A stretch of 6,738 nucleotides of DNA from an uncultured Mollicutes bacterium (GTDB lineage Bacteria > Bacillota_I > Bacilli_A > Acholeplasmatales > Anaeroplasmataceae): the NCBI GenBank assembly GCA_937905855.1, contig CALCWU010000208.1, forward strand, positions 1-6,738. The letters run 5' to 3'. A program made the translations under genes and the position numbers. The notes below the pieces were generated by a model, which worked only from the letters and a program-made list of their open reading frames with translations, was not told the origin of the DNA and made no database searches. This document shows, piece by piece, positions 1-6,143 of the stretch; position 1 is the stretch's first letter, and each line of letters opens with the position of its first letter.

Positions 1-2437
1 TAGCATATAAATTGCATAAGTTTTTATATCTTGAATTAGTTGGTTTCTTTTCTTGCTTATTAGACCTTGTACACTCAACATAAAATTCATCAATTGGTCT
101 ATTGAAAATCTTCTCAATTTCTTCAATAATTGTATATGATTGAAATAAAGCTCTTTTGGCATCAGGTGCAATAATAATATTATCATTTATAAAATCATCA
201 AAACTTTCTGAAATGTCATCGTTTTCTTTTTTATTATATTCATCAATAACCTTAAGCATTTGATATCTTTCACTATATAAAATTTCTTGAAGATTAAAAT
301 TAGTATTACGCATTATTTCAATAATTGTAACATATTCCCCAGTTTCTTGATCTTGACATGTAATACCATTTAAAAGCTTTAATGATAATCTTCCATAGCC
401 ACTATAATTTAAATCCTTAATCTTTTTGATTACATCCTTATCAAGCTTATAAACATTCTTCAATCTTTCTTCTAATATGCTCTTGTCTTCAAAGATAGCA
501 ATATCACGAATGATATTTTCAATCATTTCTTTGTTCTCATCAAACTTAGAACCAAAAATTTCTTTAAATTTCACATATGAAGCCATATTGCAAGTTATTT
601 CTGGCCAACTATTTTTTTCCGTTTGAGAAATCTCTACACCATATTCAGCCATTAAAAACTCTGCAATATCTTTTTTCGTTGGCATCTTCTTTTTTAAAAA
701 GACATTTTCAAATATTGCTTTTTTAGTTTCAACATCAACTAATGAGCCATTAATGTTTAGCTTATTTAAAAATGATAAACAATTATATTCTGAAAATAAT
801 AATGAATATTTAGGAGCACAATAATCATTTTCCCCTTTTAAATAAGTACATTTATTTTGCATTCTTGTTATGAATTTTTCAGCTGTTTCATCTAATTTGA
901 CAACTTTATTAAAATTCCAAGGATAAATTTTTTCATTGCTTCGGCATACCCATGATTTATCACTCTTTGTATTTAATGGTCCAACGTAATAAGGAATCTT
1001 AAATTTAAATATCTCTATAATTTTTTGAATATTAGTTAAACCATCACTTTCCTCATTTAAGAAAGGATAAAATTCTACTTGATTATTTAAGATTTCTTTT
1101 AGTTCCTTTAAATGAAGCTGCATTGGGAATGAACCATTTTGATCAGAATTTTGTTTTAATAAGAATTCATTATCATCCATTAGGCTTAAAAATCTTTCTT
1201 TTTCTTCTTTAGCTTCTTCACATGTTACCTTATTTAAAATTTGATCTTTTAAATATTTATAAAAATCTTCTCTCTTACAATGCTTAAAACGATCAATCTT
1301 CATGCCACAACTATTAAAACCAACATAGGCTGGATAATTATTAAGCTTTTCATCAACTTTTCTGAAGCATTCATTAAATTTCTCTGGAATATATTTTCTT
1401 ACAAAGTTCTTTAACTTACCTAATTCTATCTTATGATCATCATAAATTTTAATCATTGCTTTACTAATTGTTTTGTTTTCACCTAAAACCTTTAAGACAT
1501 AATAAAAATCAGTTATTGTCTTAATGTTAGGGATATAATCTAATAACGAATTTAGCATTGGATAATCTGCTCTTTTTTCATCAATTTCATTTTCCAAGTT
1601 TTCGTTATAAAGTTCAATAGTGAATTTTTCAAGCTTTTGACTCTTAACCAACGAAATAGCATTTAAAGAAATCTTTTGGCTAGTTATTAAAGGAACTATT
1701 ACTTCACCAACAAGTGACTTCTTTTCAACCCCAAACAATTTTATTAATGCTTCCTTCTTTGCACTAACGCCCTCTCTACCTAGCATAATACTATCCATCT
1801 TAGCAATATCATCTTGAAGATTAATTTCTGCAAAATAAGCTGAATCATATTCTTCATCATCAGAATAATCATTTGATAATTCCTTTAATATCTCATTTAT
1901 ATTATCAATTTCATATAAAATTGAATTATGATCAGAGCTTTTAAATTCATCACCTTGTGTTAAAAAATTACCTCTATGTGACATAATTTGATTAACTGCT
2001 AAAAAAATCATTCTAATATCAAACTTTTCATGTTTAGTCATTAAAGTGTTTCTTAAATGATAAATTGTTGGATATTCTTTAAAGAATTCCTTATCAGTAT
2101 ATCCTGTTGTAAAAAGATTATGAACATTATGATTTCTTTTATCTTCAATTTTATAGAATGAATCATCTAATCTTTCAAAAAACGTTGGGTCAATTTTAGC
2201 AATTTCTGGTGCAAAAATTTCTCTTATTAATTTAATTCTTTCATTTCTTCTAGCAAGTCTTCTACGACTACTTCTATTAGTTCTTCTATCCTTAGCTGCT
2301 TTAGATTCCTCAAACATTCTAACGCCCCAAAAGGTAAATGAATTCTTTTTAACAAGATTATTGTTTTCATCAAGTAAAGCCCATCCTACTGAATTTGTTC
2401 CAATATCTAATCCCAATTTTAATTTTTTACTCTCCAT
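1..2437 (-). CDS. cas9: CRISPR-associated endonuclease Cas9, N-terminal 812 codons (cut by window edge)
   Basis: RNA-guided DNA endonuclease of type II CRISPR-Cas; with crRNA and tracrRNA it cuts both strands of invading DNA. I translated it codon by codon: the frame is open from ATG 2437 to the left edge with no stop. RuvC-I is GLDIGTNSVGWAL with catalytic D11. The arginine-rich bridge helix spans about residues 46-73 (RRTNRSSRRRLARR). A large REC lobe follows, with Cas9-typical blocks SHRGNF (153-158), FPMQLHLKEL (from 437), IPYYVGPL (481-488), YPWNF (505-509) and GYGRLSLKLLNG (from 680). RuvC-II FYVECTRSN carries the expected catalytic E788. HNH, RuvC-III and the PAM-interacting domain lie beyond the window. 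The long REC lobe and spacing, about 26-31 residues offset from SpyCas9, suggest a large II-A-like protein, but cas1, cas2 and csn2 are not visible. GAGGAA (2445-2450) sits 7 nt before the ATG. No convincing cas9 promoter was found; it would have to overlap the divergent tracrRNA. Confidence 0.97.
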   Translation of the reverse strand, partial: MESKKLKLGLDIGTNSVGWALLDENNNLVKKNSFTFWGVRMFEESKAAKDRRTNRSSRRRLARRNERIKLIREIFAPEIAKIDPTFFERLDDSFYKIEDKRNHNVHNLFTTGYTDKEFFKEYPTIYHLRNTLMTKHEKFDIRMIFLAVNQIMSHRGNFLTQGDEFKSSDHNSILYEIDNINEILKELSNDYSDDEEYDSAYFAEINLQDDIAKMDSIMLGREGVSAKKEALIKLFGVEKKSLVGEVIVPLITSQKISLNAISLVKSQKLEKFTIELYNENLENEIDEKRADYPMLNSLLDYIPNIKTITDFYYVLKVLGENKTISKAMIKIYDDHKIELGKLKNFVRKYIPEKFNECFRKVDEKLNNYPAYVGFNSCGMKIDRFKHCKREDFYKYLKDQILNKVTCEEAKEEKERFLSLMDDNEFLLKQNSDQNGSFPMQLHLKELKEILNNQVEFYPFLNEESDGLTNIQKIIEIFKFKIPYYVGPLNTKSDKSWVCRSNEKIYPWNFNKVVKLDETAEKFITRMQNKCTYLKGENDYCAPKYSLLFSEYNCLSFLNKLNINGSLVDVETKKAIFENVFLKKKMPTKKDIAEFLMAEYGVEISQTEKNSWPEITCNMASYVKFKEIFGSKFDENKEMIENIIRDIAIFEDKSILEERLKNVYKLDKDVIKKIKDLNYSGYGRLSLKLLNGITCQDQETGEYVTIIEIMRNTNFNLQEILYSERYQMLKVIDEYNKKENDDISESFDDFINDNIIIAPDAKRALFQSYTIIEEIEKIFNRPIDEFYVECTRSNKQEKKPTNSRYKNLCNLYA

Positions 2438-2461
2438 ATTAATTTTCCTCTTCTTTCTATA

Positions 2462-2490
2462 TTGACAATTTAAATTTTTAATGCTAAAAT
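2462..2490 (+). promoter_or_regulatory. Consensus promoter of the tracrRNA
   Basis: A perfect -35 TTGACA (2462-2467), a 17-nt spacer and a -10 TAAAAT (2485-2490) on the plus strand, pointing away from cas9. The expected start is near 2497. The only thing downstream before the terminator at 2543 is an RNA of about 75 nt, so this is a small-RNA promoter. Confidence 0.85.
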
Positions 2491-2496
2491 TTACTT

Positions 2497-2569
2497 GTAT
2501 TTAGCAAACCGAGTGCAAATAAGCATTTTTGCGAAACTTTTAGGTCACGTTGTGTGGCCATTTTTTTTT
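2497..2569 (+). ncRNA. Predicted tracrRNA, divergent from cas9
   Basis: Trans-activating CRISPR RNA candidate, which would pair with the CRISPR repeat and dock on Cas9. It sits between a consensus promoter and an intrinsic terminator, immediately upstream of and divergent from cas9, a common tracrRNA position. Layout: about 2497-2520 is the likely anti-repeat, with a lower stem GTGCAAAT, a purine-rich CGA region suitable for the bulge, and an upper stem TATTTAGCAAAC. Then AAATAAGCATTTTTGCG (2518-2533) forms a nexus-like hairpin (GCA 2523-2525, TGC 2530-2532) in the place of AAATAAGGCT...GTCCG of Streptococcus and Listeria tracrRNAs. A linker and terminator stem follow. The predicted repeat should begin near (G/A)TTTGCAC and contain GCTAAATA. 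The array is outside the window, so pairing cannot be confirmed. The 5' end is set from the promoter and may be a few bases off. Confidence 0.8.
2543..2569 (+). terminator. Intrinsic terminator of the tracrRNA
   Basis: GGTCAC (2543-2548) pairs with GTGGCC (2554-2559), with one G-U pair and loop GTTGT, followed by A and nine T (2561-2569). It works only in the plus direction: on the minus strand the hairpin is followed by TAAAAG and has no T tract. Confidence 0.88.
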
Positions 2570-2572
2570 GCT

Positions 2573-3112
2573 TTAATTAAGTGTTTGCTTTCTTTTAAGT
2601 CTTCGCTCATAATAAAGCTTCCTAGTTAATACACATTCCTTTGTTACATTAAATTTTGCAGCAAGCATATCTACATCACAATCTCCCAAGATATAATTTG
2701 TAGGAATTAATAATTGTCCAGCAAATTCGTCTGCCTGCCATTCCGGGTCCTCATAAGTAAGACATTTTTCAACATCTTCAAATTTAAAATCTAATACTTG
2801 AAATTGAAAATAATGAAAAAATTCATGCGCTAAAGTAAAATTAGCTCTAAATTCATTATTTTCTAATTCCTCTAAAACGGATTCTTTAACATAAATATAA
2901 TTTTCACTAGGATTATATTTTGCTGGAGTATTTTCCTCAAATATTTTGTCATTATCCTCTAAATATTGAACAGTAAGTAATCCTTCATTACTAAATTTTT
3001 CTAACAGCTGCAAAATAGGAAATGGTTCATCTAAAGAAACATTAAATTTACTTCTTAAATTATTAGCGTAGGACTCAATTTCAATTATTTTTAATGGATT
3101 AGTTCTTTTCAT
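2573..3112 (-). CDS. ImmA/IrrE-family zinc metallopeptidase
   Basis: 179 aa. Members of this family (ImmA of ICEBs1, IrrE of Deinococcus) are intracellular proteases, typically encoded beside the XRE repressor that they cleave to relieve repression. The zinc-protease motif is seen in AHEFFHYFQF: H96, E97, H100. The following EWQADEFAGQLLIP (from E124) matches the usual family block with the third ligand and the FAxxLLxP helix. There is no signal peptide or membrane segment, so it should be cytoplasmic. The start ATG 3112 lies 14 nt inside the upstream XRE gene, with AAGGA about 11 nt ahead, implying translational coupling. It is the last gene of the cassette, 135 nt before cas9. Substrate inference: the adjacent XRE protein. 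The family call is firm; the target is not shown by the sequence. Confidence 0.9.
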   Translation of the reverse strand: MKRTNPLKIIEIESYANNLRSKFNVSLDEPFPILQLLEKFSNEGLLTVQYLEDNDKIFEENTPAKYNPSENYIYVKESVLEELENNEFRANFTLAHEFFHYFQFQVLDFKFEDVEKCLTYEDPEWQADEFAGQLLIPTNYILGDCDVDMLAAKFNVTKECVLTRKLYYERRLKRKQTLN

Positions 3113-3458
3113 CTAATAATGCTTCCTTTAGCTTCTTTAATAATTCTTCATCAGCTGTTTTAATTTTTCTAGCAAACATAAGTGAAACATCCTTTTGAGC
3201 CTCATTCATTGCAGCTAGCTCTAAAGGTACCCTTTCATTTGTTTCGTAAATACTATCCTCAAGTTCGTTTTCTTCTTCCTCGGATAAATCATATATCTCC
3301 TTAATCTTCTTTGCATATTCTATAGGAATTTGTTTACGTCCTACCTCCATAGCTGACAAAAATGCTGCAGAGATACCAAGCTTAATTGCCATTTGTCTTA
3401 AAGAATCATTTTGTTTATCTCTAATTTTTCTAACACACTTTCCAAAATTACTAATCAT
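3099..3458 (-). CDS. XRE-family helix-turn-helix regulator
   Basis: 119 aa. The N-terminal Cro/C1-type HTH (about residues 6-57) shows the standard pattern: FGKCVRKIRDKQNDSLRQMA, then GISAAFLSAMEVGRKQIP with the recognition helix around AAFLSAMEVGR. The acidic stretch SEEEENELED (59-68) and the C-terminal helical part (about 85-117) look like an oligomerisation or protease-contact tail rather than a second DNA-binding domain. The start ATG 3458 is preceded by AAGGGTG. It lies 25 nt after the immunity-like gene and overlaps the ImmA-type gene by 14 nt. The pair recalls ImmR-ImmA, so the likely role is repression of the cassette promoter until ImmA cleaves it. Dyads near 4504-4531 and 4421-4441 are candidate operators. 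Repressor function and target are inferred. Confidence 0.88.
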   Translation of the reverse strand: MISNFGKCVRKIRDKQNDSLRQMAIKLGISAAFLSAMEVGRKQIPIEYAKKIKEIYDLSEEEENELEDSIYETNERVPLELAAMNEAQKDVSLMFARKIKTADEELLKKLKEALLDEKN

Positions 3459-3483
3459 TTTTTCACCCTTTTCTTGCTTTAAT

Positions 3484-3897
3484 TTATATTTTAAAATATT
3501 TTGTATTTTGGATTAATTCTAGCTCATCACCATTTATAAGAACAATAGGCACCCATTTTATATTACTACAACCAAAGGTAAAATCAATTTCGTCATCTAA
3601 ATTTTCAATCATAAATAAATACTCATCCTTATAAAAAGAAAATCCCAAAATTGAATTCAATTGTATTTTAGCTTTGTCATCACAATTTGTTTTTAGATTT
3701 TTATAATCTAAGCATATAATATCATAAAGATAATATTTTTCACCATATTTGCAATCTATATTTAATGTATTTTCAATAGCACAATTGATTGCAACTCTAA
3801 AAATCAAATCATTATTCTTAATTGCATAATCTATAAAAAAAGATTCATGTAATTGATATAAAATATTTTCTGTTTCTTTTTTTAAACGATTTATCAT
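3484..3897 (-). CDS. Putative immunity (antitoxin) protein of the upstream toxin-like gene
   Basis: 137 aa; I do not recognise a specific family. It is rich in acidic and aromatic residues (ENLDDEIDFTFG at about 98-109, NGDELELIQN near the C-terminus), has no signal peptide and no obvious membrane helix, and looks like a small soluble alpha/beta protein. Its ATG (3897) overlaps the stop of the toxin-like gene as ATGA, a classic coupled arrangement that keeps two partners in balance. The acidic bias against the strongly basic upstream partner, together with gene order, supports a cognate immunity protein that binds and blocks the toxin. This is from context and composition only. An alternative is an accessory factor unrelated to immunity, for example an anti-CRISPR-like small protein, given the nearby HTH gene and cas9; I find that less likely. 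Confidence 0.55.
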   Translation of the reverse strand: MINRLKKETENILYQLHESFFIDYAIKNNDLIFRVAINCAIENTLNIDCKYGEKYYLYDIICLDYKNLKTNCDDKAKIQLNSILGFSFYKDEYLFMIENLDDEIDFTFGCSNIKWVPIVLINGDELELIQNTKYFKI

Positions 3898-4367
3898 TTT
3901 GAATACCTCTTTAATGCCTTTTTAGGGCAATTCTTATCTAAAGGTGCCAAATGATGCGAGTCATCTCTTTCAGTACAAGGATTCCCATACCTATCTAAAT
4001 ATTTTGTTTGAAGTTTCAAATTTCTTATTGTAGGATTTGGATTATTCCAATGATAATGTGCAATTTGTTTATCAGTTTCCCCATCATATCTCACTGTTTG
4101 TCCGCTTGATTTTCTTTTAAAGTTTCTTATTTTACCATCTTTACTTCCCTTTGTTTCGTACCATCCTTTTTTTCCACTTTTAGTTAAAATGTCTGGATTT
4201 GATGGTAAATATGAACCATTATAAACAGATTTTGCTTTGCACCATTTATTATATTGAACTTGCCTATAATCTTGCAATGATTTTGGCTTATCAACGTGCA
4301 CATACTGTTTTGGTTTATCTGTTAAGTGATAAACCAAACTTTTCATAATTTTATCTATTATTTTCAA
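3894..4367 (-). CDS. Small basic protein resembling a polymorphic-toxin C-terminal (nuclease-like) domain
   Basis: 157 aa, very rich in Lys and Arg. From about residue 55 it follows a pattern I associate with polymorphic-toxin tips: a PSNP-type entry, KKGWYET (66-72), RNFKRKSSGQTVRYD (81-95), AHYHWNNPNP (103-112), KYLDRYGNP (122-130) and DSHHLAP (136-142). The conserved R/K, D and H residues (H104, H106, H138, H139) would suit an RNase/DNase-like site, but no catalytic set is proven. It may be related to the Ntox24-type toxins; I cannot assign a family number with certainty. There is no signal, secretion or repeat region. Start: TTG 4367 with AAGAGGA 9 nt upstream (4377-4383) and an in-frame TAA at 4371-4373, so no longer protein is possible; ATG at residue 8 has no ribosome site. 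It is the first gene of the operon, under promoter 4491-4519, and overlaps the immunity gene by 4 nt. Confidence 0.6.
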   Translation of the reverse strand: MKIIDKIMKSLVYHLTDKPKQYVHVDKPKSLQDYRQVQYNKWCKAKSVYNGSYLPSNPDILTKSGKKGWYETKGSKDGKIRNFKRKSSGQTVRYDGETDKQIAHYHWNNPNPTIRNLKLQTKYLDRYGNPCTERDDSHHLAPLDKNCPKKALKRYSK

Positions 4368-4386
4368 TCTTTATAATCCTCTTTTC

Positions 4387-4415
4387 TTGAAAATCGAAAA
4401 AGAAAATGATAAGAT
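4387..4415 (+). promoter_or_regulatory. Candidate promoter for a plus-strand antisense RNA
   Basis: TTGAAA (4387-4392), a 17-nt spacer and TAAGAT (4410-4415) on the plus strand, predicting a start near 4422. The match is good but not perfect. Its weight comes from the intrinsic terminator about 60 nt downstream in the same direction, in a place where no plus-strand gene exists. Confidence 0.5.
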
Positions 4416-4420
4416 ACTAC

Positions 4421-4441
4421 TGTGGATAGTTATCTATCACA
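4421..4441. repeat. Inverted repeat in the toxin leader (hairpin or operator)
   Basis: TGTGGATAG (4421-4429), loop TTAT, CTATCACA (4434-4441): arms complementary except for one extra G. As RNA it forms a stem-loop in either direction. As DNA it could be an XRE-type operator. A weak minus-strand promoter (TTGTGA 4442-4437, 17 nt, TAGTAT 4419-4414) would place it in the spacer. Confidence 0.6.
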
Positions 4442-4480
4442 AAAGATTTGTTGGTTGCAGCCTGCAAATCTTTTTTCTTT
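4422..4480 (+). ncRNA. Candidate antisense small RNA over the toxin operon leader
   Basis: A short plus-strand transcript is predicted between promoter 4387-4415 and the terminator at 4441-4480. It would contain two stem-loops (4421-4441 and 4441-4474) and be fully complementary to roughly the first 60 nt of the toxin operon mRNA starting near 4484. Such counter-transcribed RNAs control toxin or plasmid-copy genes elsewhere. It would not cover the toxin ribosome site (4377-4383), so any action would go through leader structure, early termination or RNase III cleavage. It is predicted only from promoter and terminator signals. Confidence 0.45.
4441..4480 (+). terminator. Intrinsic terminator, plus direction, in the toxin leader
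   Basis: AAAAGATTTG (4441-4450) pairs perfectly with CAAATCTTTT (4465-4474), with an inner GGT/GCC stem (4453-4462). A T-rich tract (4471-4476, C, 4478-4482) follows on the plus strand. On the minus strand the same hairpin ends in only four T before GTGA, so it is weaker there, though it could still act as a leader attenuator for the toxin operon. Confidence 0.6.
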
Positions 4481-4490
4481 TTCTACAAAT

Positions 4491-4519
4491 ATTTTAACAA
4501 AAAGGTTATTTTTTGTCAA
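4491..4519 (-). promoter_or_regulatory. Promoter of the toxin-immunity-XRE-ImmA operon
   Basis: On the minus strand: TTGACA (4519-4514), a 17-nt spacer and TAAAAT (4496-4491), hexamers and spacing identical to the tracrRNA promoter. The start is expected near 4484, giving a structured leader of about 117 nt before the TTG start. Alternating GGTT/AACC/GGTT blocks (4504-4507, 4518-4521, 4528-4531) bracket and overlap the -35, a natural site for repressor binding, most likely by the XRE protein of the same operon. The operator role is inferred. Confidence 0.8.
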
Positions 4520-4570
4520 CCGTTTAGGGTTACGTATGTCTATTTTTTTAGAAAATATTATTTTAAGCAA

Positions 4571-4594
4571 AAGAAAAAGGTATTTCTACCTTTT
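4571..4594 (-). terminator. Intrinsic terminator after ilvE-GNAT
   Basis: On the minus strand: AAAAGGTA (4594... read as 8-bp arm), loop GAAA, TACCTTTT, then TTTCTTTT-like T-rich sequence down to 4571. Arms occupy 4587-4594 and 4575-4582. The hairpin overlaps the last two bases of the GNAT reading frame's stop codon. It separates the housekeeping unit from the toxin operon promoter. Confidence 0.85.
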
Positions 4595-5057
4595 ATTTAA
4601 GAATTGTTTCCATTCCTATCTTTTGAATATGCATGCCTATATGCTTATAAAATTCCAAGGCATTTTTATTATCAGCCCATACATTTAATGTTACATTATA
4701 GCAACCAATCTTTTTAGCATAATCTAAAACATATTCATATAGTTTTAAGCCAATCTTTTTACCTCTTGTATTTTCATCAACACATAAATCATCTATATAT
4801 AAATTCTTATAATTAACAAGTGATTTTTCATTATGAGTTGTAATCACACAAAAGGCATAGCCTAATATCTCATTATCCTCTTCATAAACAAATATTGGTT
4901 TATTATTATTAGCTATAATAGCTTCTAATTCTTTATCATTATATTTCTTTTCACCAGCCTTAAATAAATCAGGTCTAACATCAGAATGAACCTTATGTAC
5001 CTGATATAAAAGCTTATCTAATTTAGAAATATCATTAACACTCGCTAAACGTATCAT
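4593..5057 (-). CDS. GNAT-family N-acetyltransferase
   Basis: 154 aa, close to the full length of a single GNAT domain. These enzymes move an acetyl group from acetyl-CoA to an amine of a small molecule or protein. Seen: the beta-4/alpha-3 acetyl-CoA site LCVDENTRGKKIGLKLYEY, with the pyrophosphate-binding R98-G-K-K-I-G103 loop, and the C-terminal NVWADNKNALEFYKHIGM block with the typical N...FY...GF-like pattern. It has no signal or membrane segment. Its ATG overlaps the ilvE stop by one base (TAATG), and its ribosome site GAGGTG lies in the last ilvE codons, so the two are translationally coupled. The substrate cannot be told; the link with branched-chain amino acid metabolism is only by position. 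Confidence 0.9.
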   Translation of the reverse strand: MIRLASVNDISKLDKLLYQVHKVHSDVRPDLFKAGEKKYNDKELEAIIANNNKPIFVYEEDNEILGYAFCVITTHNEKSLVNYKNLYIDDLCVDENTRGKKIGLKLYEYVLDYAKKIGCYNVTLNVWADNKNALEFYKHIGMHIQKIGMETILK

Positions 5058-6118
5058 TATTTCACCTCATATGTCCAATTAAATTTATCAGCTATATCAC
5101 CACGTTGAATACCAATTAATGTATCATATAGCATTTGTGATATAGGTCCTACATTATCATTATTAAAGAAAACATCATTTTTATATTTTAAAGTTCCTAT
5201 TGGTGAAATAACGGCAGCTGTACCAGTACCAAAGGCCTCAGTTAATTTACCATTTTTAGCATTTTCAATTAATTCATCAATACTTAAGGCTCTTTCAATC
5301 ACCTTATAATCCTTATCCTTCAAAATAGTAATGATTGAATCACGAGTTACACCAGGCAAAATTGAACCATTTAATGGCGATGTGTATATAACATTATCAA
5401 TCACAAACATTACATTCATCGTTCCAACCTCTTCAACATATTTGTGATTAACACCATCAAGCCATAAAACCTGAGAAAATCCTAAAGCCTCAGCATTAGC
5501 CTGAGCTAAAATAGAGGCAGCATAATTACCACCACATTTAGTAAACCCTGTACCACCAACAACAGCTCTTACTAAGCTATCCTCAACATAAATCTTTACT
5601 GGCTTTAAGCCTTCCTTATAATAGTTATTAACAGGTGAGCAAACAATCATAAATTTGTAATGATTAGAGGCATGAACACCAAGCTTTGCTTCATAAGCAA
5701 ACATAAATGGTCTAATATAAAGTGATGAACCACGAGTACTTGGAATCCACTCACGTTCAATACTAACAAGCTTAGCAATCGCTTCTACAAAATCATCAAC
5801 ACTAACCTTTGGCATACATAATCTTTCATTAGAGCTTTGAAATCTTTTAGCATTCATTTCCGGACGGAATAATAATACTTTACCATCACTTGTCTTATAA
5901 GCCTTTAAGCCTTCAAATGTTTCCTGAGCATAATGTAAAACAAGAGCTGCAGGATCAAATTCAATTGGTCCATATGGCATTATTTTAGCATCACAAAAGC
6001 CTTTATCACTATACCAATCAACCATAAACATATAATCAGTAAAATATTTTCCAAAGCCAAGATTATTAAAATCAGGCTTTTTCTTTAAATGATCATTTTT
6101 AATAAACTTAATATCCAT
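5057..6118 (-). CDS. ilvE: Branched-chain-amino-acid aminotransferase
   Basis: 353 aa from ATG 6118. A fold-type IV PLP enzyme that interconverts Leu, Ile and Val with their 2-oxo acids, using glutamate/2-oxoglutarate, in the cytoplasm. Seen: the N-terminal block FGKYFTDYMF (23-32), AQETFEGLKAY, the family arginine region SLYIRPFMFA, and the PLP lysine K194 in GGTGFTKCGGNYA. Also seen are EEVGTMNVMFV, the SILPGVTRDS block and the phosphate/carboxylate-binding GTGTAAVISP. The size fits the longer 340-360-aa BCAT subgroup. An in-frame ATG at 6184 would add 22 hydrophobic residues (MCFFLAVRKIIY...), but it lies upstream of the predicted transcription start and inside the preceding terminator. 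ATG 6118 has a strong AGAGGTG site 7-8 nt ahead. It forms an operon with the GNAT gene. Confidence 0.96.
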   Translation of the reverse strand: MDIKFIKNDHLKKKPDFNNLGFGKYFTDYMFMVDWYSDKGFCDAKIMPYGPIEFDPAALVLHYAQETFEGLKAYKTSDGKVLLFRPEMNAKRFQSSNERLCMPKVSVDDFVEAIAKLVSIEREWIPSTRGSSLYIRPFMFAYEAKLGVHASNHYKFMIVCSPVNNYYKEGLKPVKIYVEDSLVRAVVGGTGFTKCGGNYAASILAQANAEALGFSQVLWLDGVNHKYVEEVGTMNVMFVIDNVIYTSPLNGSILPGVTRDSIITILKDKDYKVIERALSIDELIENAKNGKLTEAFGTGTAAVISPIGTLKYKNDVFFNNDNVGPISQMLYDTLIGIQRGDIADKFNWTYEVK

Positions 6119-6143
6119 TATTTTCACCTCTTTAATATATATA

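Noticed and set aside
1..60. Possible frameshift in cas9 near the left edge, because another frame also reads open there
   Set aside because: Codon-by-codon translation from ATG 2437 stays open to position 2 and gives a RuvC-II block followed by PTNSRYKNL, which matches the Cas9 pattern after the catalytic Glu. The alternative frame is chance.
2543..2572. Terminator for the ImmA gene on the minus strand
   Set aside because: The hairpin is real, but on the minus strand it is followed by TAAAAG, with no T tract.
2438..2572. CRISPR repeat or degenerate array in the cas9 upstream gap
   Set aside because: There is no repeated unit. The sequence reads as one anti-repeat, nexus and terminator, and no array is present anywhere in the window.
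2573..4367. Prophage or integrative-element remnant
   Set aside because: XRE-ImmA pairs are common in such elements, but no integrase, excisionase, structural gene or flanking direct repeat is visible here. Mobility remains possible but unsupported.
4414..4442. Second minus-strand promoter for the toxin (TTGTGA-N17-TAGTAT)
   Set aside because: Both hexamers match consensus at only four of six positions, while the upstream TTGACA-N17-TAAAAT is near perfect. Kept only as a weak alternative.
4422..4688. Plus-strand open frame of 88 codons starting at GTG 4422
   Set aside because: It runs through the toxin leader hairpins, the GNAT terminator and antisense into the GNAT gene. It has no family resemblance and no ribosome site, and the predicted plus-strand terminator at 4441-4480 would cut it.
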